Positions 63,568 to 64,000 of a stretch of DNA of 64,000 nt are shown piece after piece. Location: positions 186,001 through 250,000 of the forward strand of contig NZ_JAUCZF010000001.1 of NCBI RefSeq assembly GCF_030373245.1, given 5' to 3'. Source of the DNA: Hydrogenophaga sp. GTDB taxonomy: Bacteria > Pseudomonadota > Gammaproteobacteria > Burkholderiales > Burkholderiaceae_C. The first letter of the stretch is position 1; every line of letters begins with the position of its first letter. A program made the position numbers and the translations under genes. Under the pieces are notes generated by a model. It made no database searches. It saw only the letters and a program-made list of their open reading frames with translations, and was not told where the DNA came from.

Positions 63568-64000
63568 ATGACCGCACTCCACCACATTCCACTGCGCACC
63601 AAGACCCTGCCTCCACTTCGCGTGGGCATTGGTGGGCCAGTCGGCTCCGGCAAAACCACCTTGTTGGAGATGCTGTGCAAAGCCATGCGCGAGCGCCACG
63701 ATCTGATCGCGATCACCAACGACATCTACACCAAGGAAGACCAGCGCATCCTCACCGTGAGTGGCGCGCTCCCAGCTGAGCGCATCATGGGCGTTGAGAC
63801 CGGTGGCTGCCCACACACGGCGATCCGTGAAGATGCCTCCATCAACCTGGAGGCGATCGACCGCATGCTGGAGAAGTTTCCGGACGCCGACGTGGTATTC
63901 ATCGAAAGCGGTGGCGACAACCTCGCCGCCACATTCAGCCCGGAGCTCAGCGACCTCACCATTTACGTGATCGACGTGGCTGCAGGCGAGAAAATCCCGC
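63568..64000 (+). CDS. ureG: Urease accessory GTPase UreG, 3' end beyond the window
   Basis: The first 144 codons of UreG. The P-loop [12 protein letters not shown] covers residues 20-31, [16 protein letters not shown] carries the nickel-binding C-P-H, and [15 protein letters not shown] and [14 protein letters not shown] follow without stop to the window edge. UreG couples GTP hydrolysis to nickel insertion. ATG 63568 gives the natural N-terminus. About 60 residues should remain outside the window. Confidence 0.96.
   Translation, partial: MTALHHIPLRTKTLPPLRVGIGGPVGSGKTTLLEMLCKAMRERHDLIAITNDIYTKEDQRILTVSGALPAERIMGVETGGCPHTAIREDASINLEAIDRMLEKFPDADVVFIESGGDNLAATFSPELSDLTIYVIDVAAGEKIP

Overview
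The window comes from a GC-rich member of the Betaproteobacteria, most likely Burkholderiales/Comamonadaceae (Hydrogenophaga-like). This rests on gene content and style: an NrtA/SsuA-type and a Bug-type solute-binding protein repertoire, a PuuD-type urate hydroxylase with a cytochrome tail, a UraD-AllC fusion, a urease cluster with a urtABCDE urea transporter, and short GC-rich 'GGCAAAGCCGG' intergenic repeats. No organism name is given by the sequence, so this is inference.

Layout. (1) 1-3.6 kb is a visibly AT-richer surface-polysaccharide segment: the 3' part of an O-antigen ligase/polymerase, two glycosyltransferases and a decayed rmlA relic. It is followed by a GC-rich ugd carrying a one-base frameshift, then galE and an ElyC/YdcF-type membrane protein. 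(2) 6.6-8.2 kb is a small mobilisation relic: a solo MobQ relaxase with an upstream region that may hold an oriT. (3) 8.3-13.4 kb, all leftward, holds a SppA-type protease, a Rieske protein, a HAD phosphatase and the glutathione-dependent formaldehyde pair frmA/fghA with an epoxide-hydrolase-like gene between them. (4) 13.7-29.6 kb is a purine-degradation locus: puuD, xdhC, hiuH, a GntR regulator, puuE, a uraD-allC fusion, an M20 hydrolase, maeB, an NCS2 urate/xanthine permease, an ABC importer and a guanine-deaminase-like protein. (5) 29.6-43.6 kb is a second nitrogen-heterocycle locus whose substrate I cannot name: a Rieske oxygenase, VanB-like ferredoxin, flavodoxin-fold oxidoreductase, two amidohydrolases, a 2-oxoglutarate oxygenase, a VOC protein, a RutR-like regulator, a Rid protein, a creatininase-family hydrolase, two solute-binding proteins with one ABC pair, and an FAD oxidase. 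(6) 43.6-64 kb is the urea locus: ureD, urtABCDE, ureA, ureJ, ureB, ureC, ureE, ureF and the start of ureG. It is interrupted by a response-regulator/TPR gene, a sulfatase-Bug-Crp island, a large inverted repeat and a beta-helix lipoprotein gene.

How they fit together. Urate is taken up (NCS2), oxidised and opened stepwise (PuuD, HiuH, UraD, PuuE, AllC) to release ammonia and glyoxylate-level carbon. The second cluster should feed other heterocycles to small amides or urea, and the urea transporter plus urease finish nitrogen release. The regulatory DNA supports one physiological theme. Four TGTATAC-type palindromes sit at purine promoters, one beside the GntR gene. Four sigma-54 -24/-12 elements, two regions with NtrC-like palindromes and a RutR-type box mark the ABC importer, the ferredoxin operon and the divergent urtA/ureA promoters as nitrogen-controlled.

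No rRNA, tRNA or CRISPR array was recognised. All site calls were made by eye, without a matrix search.
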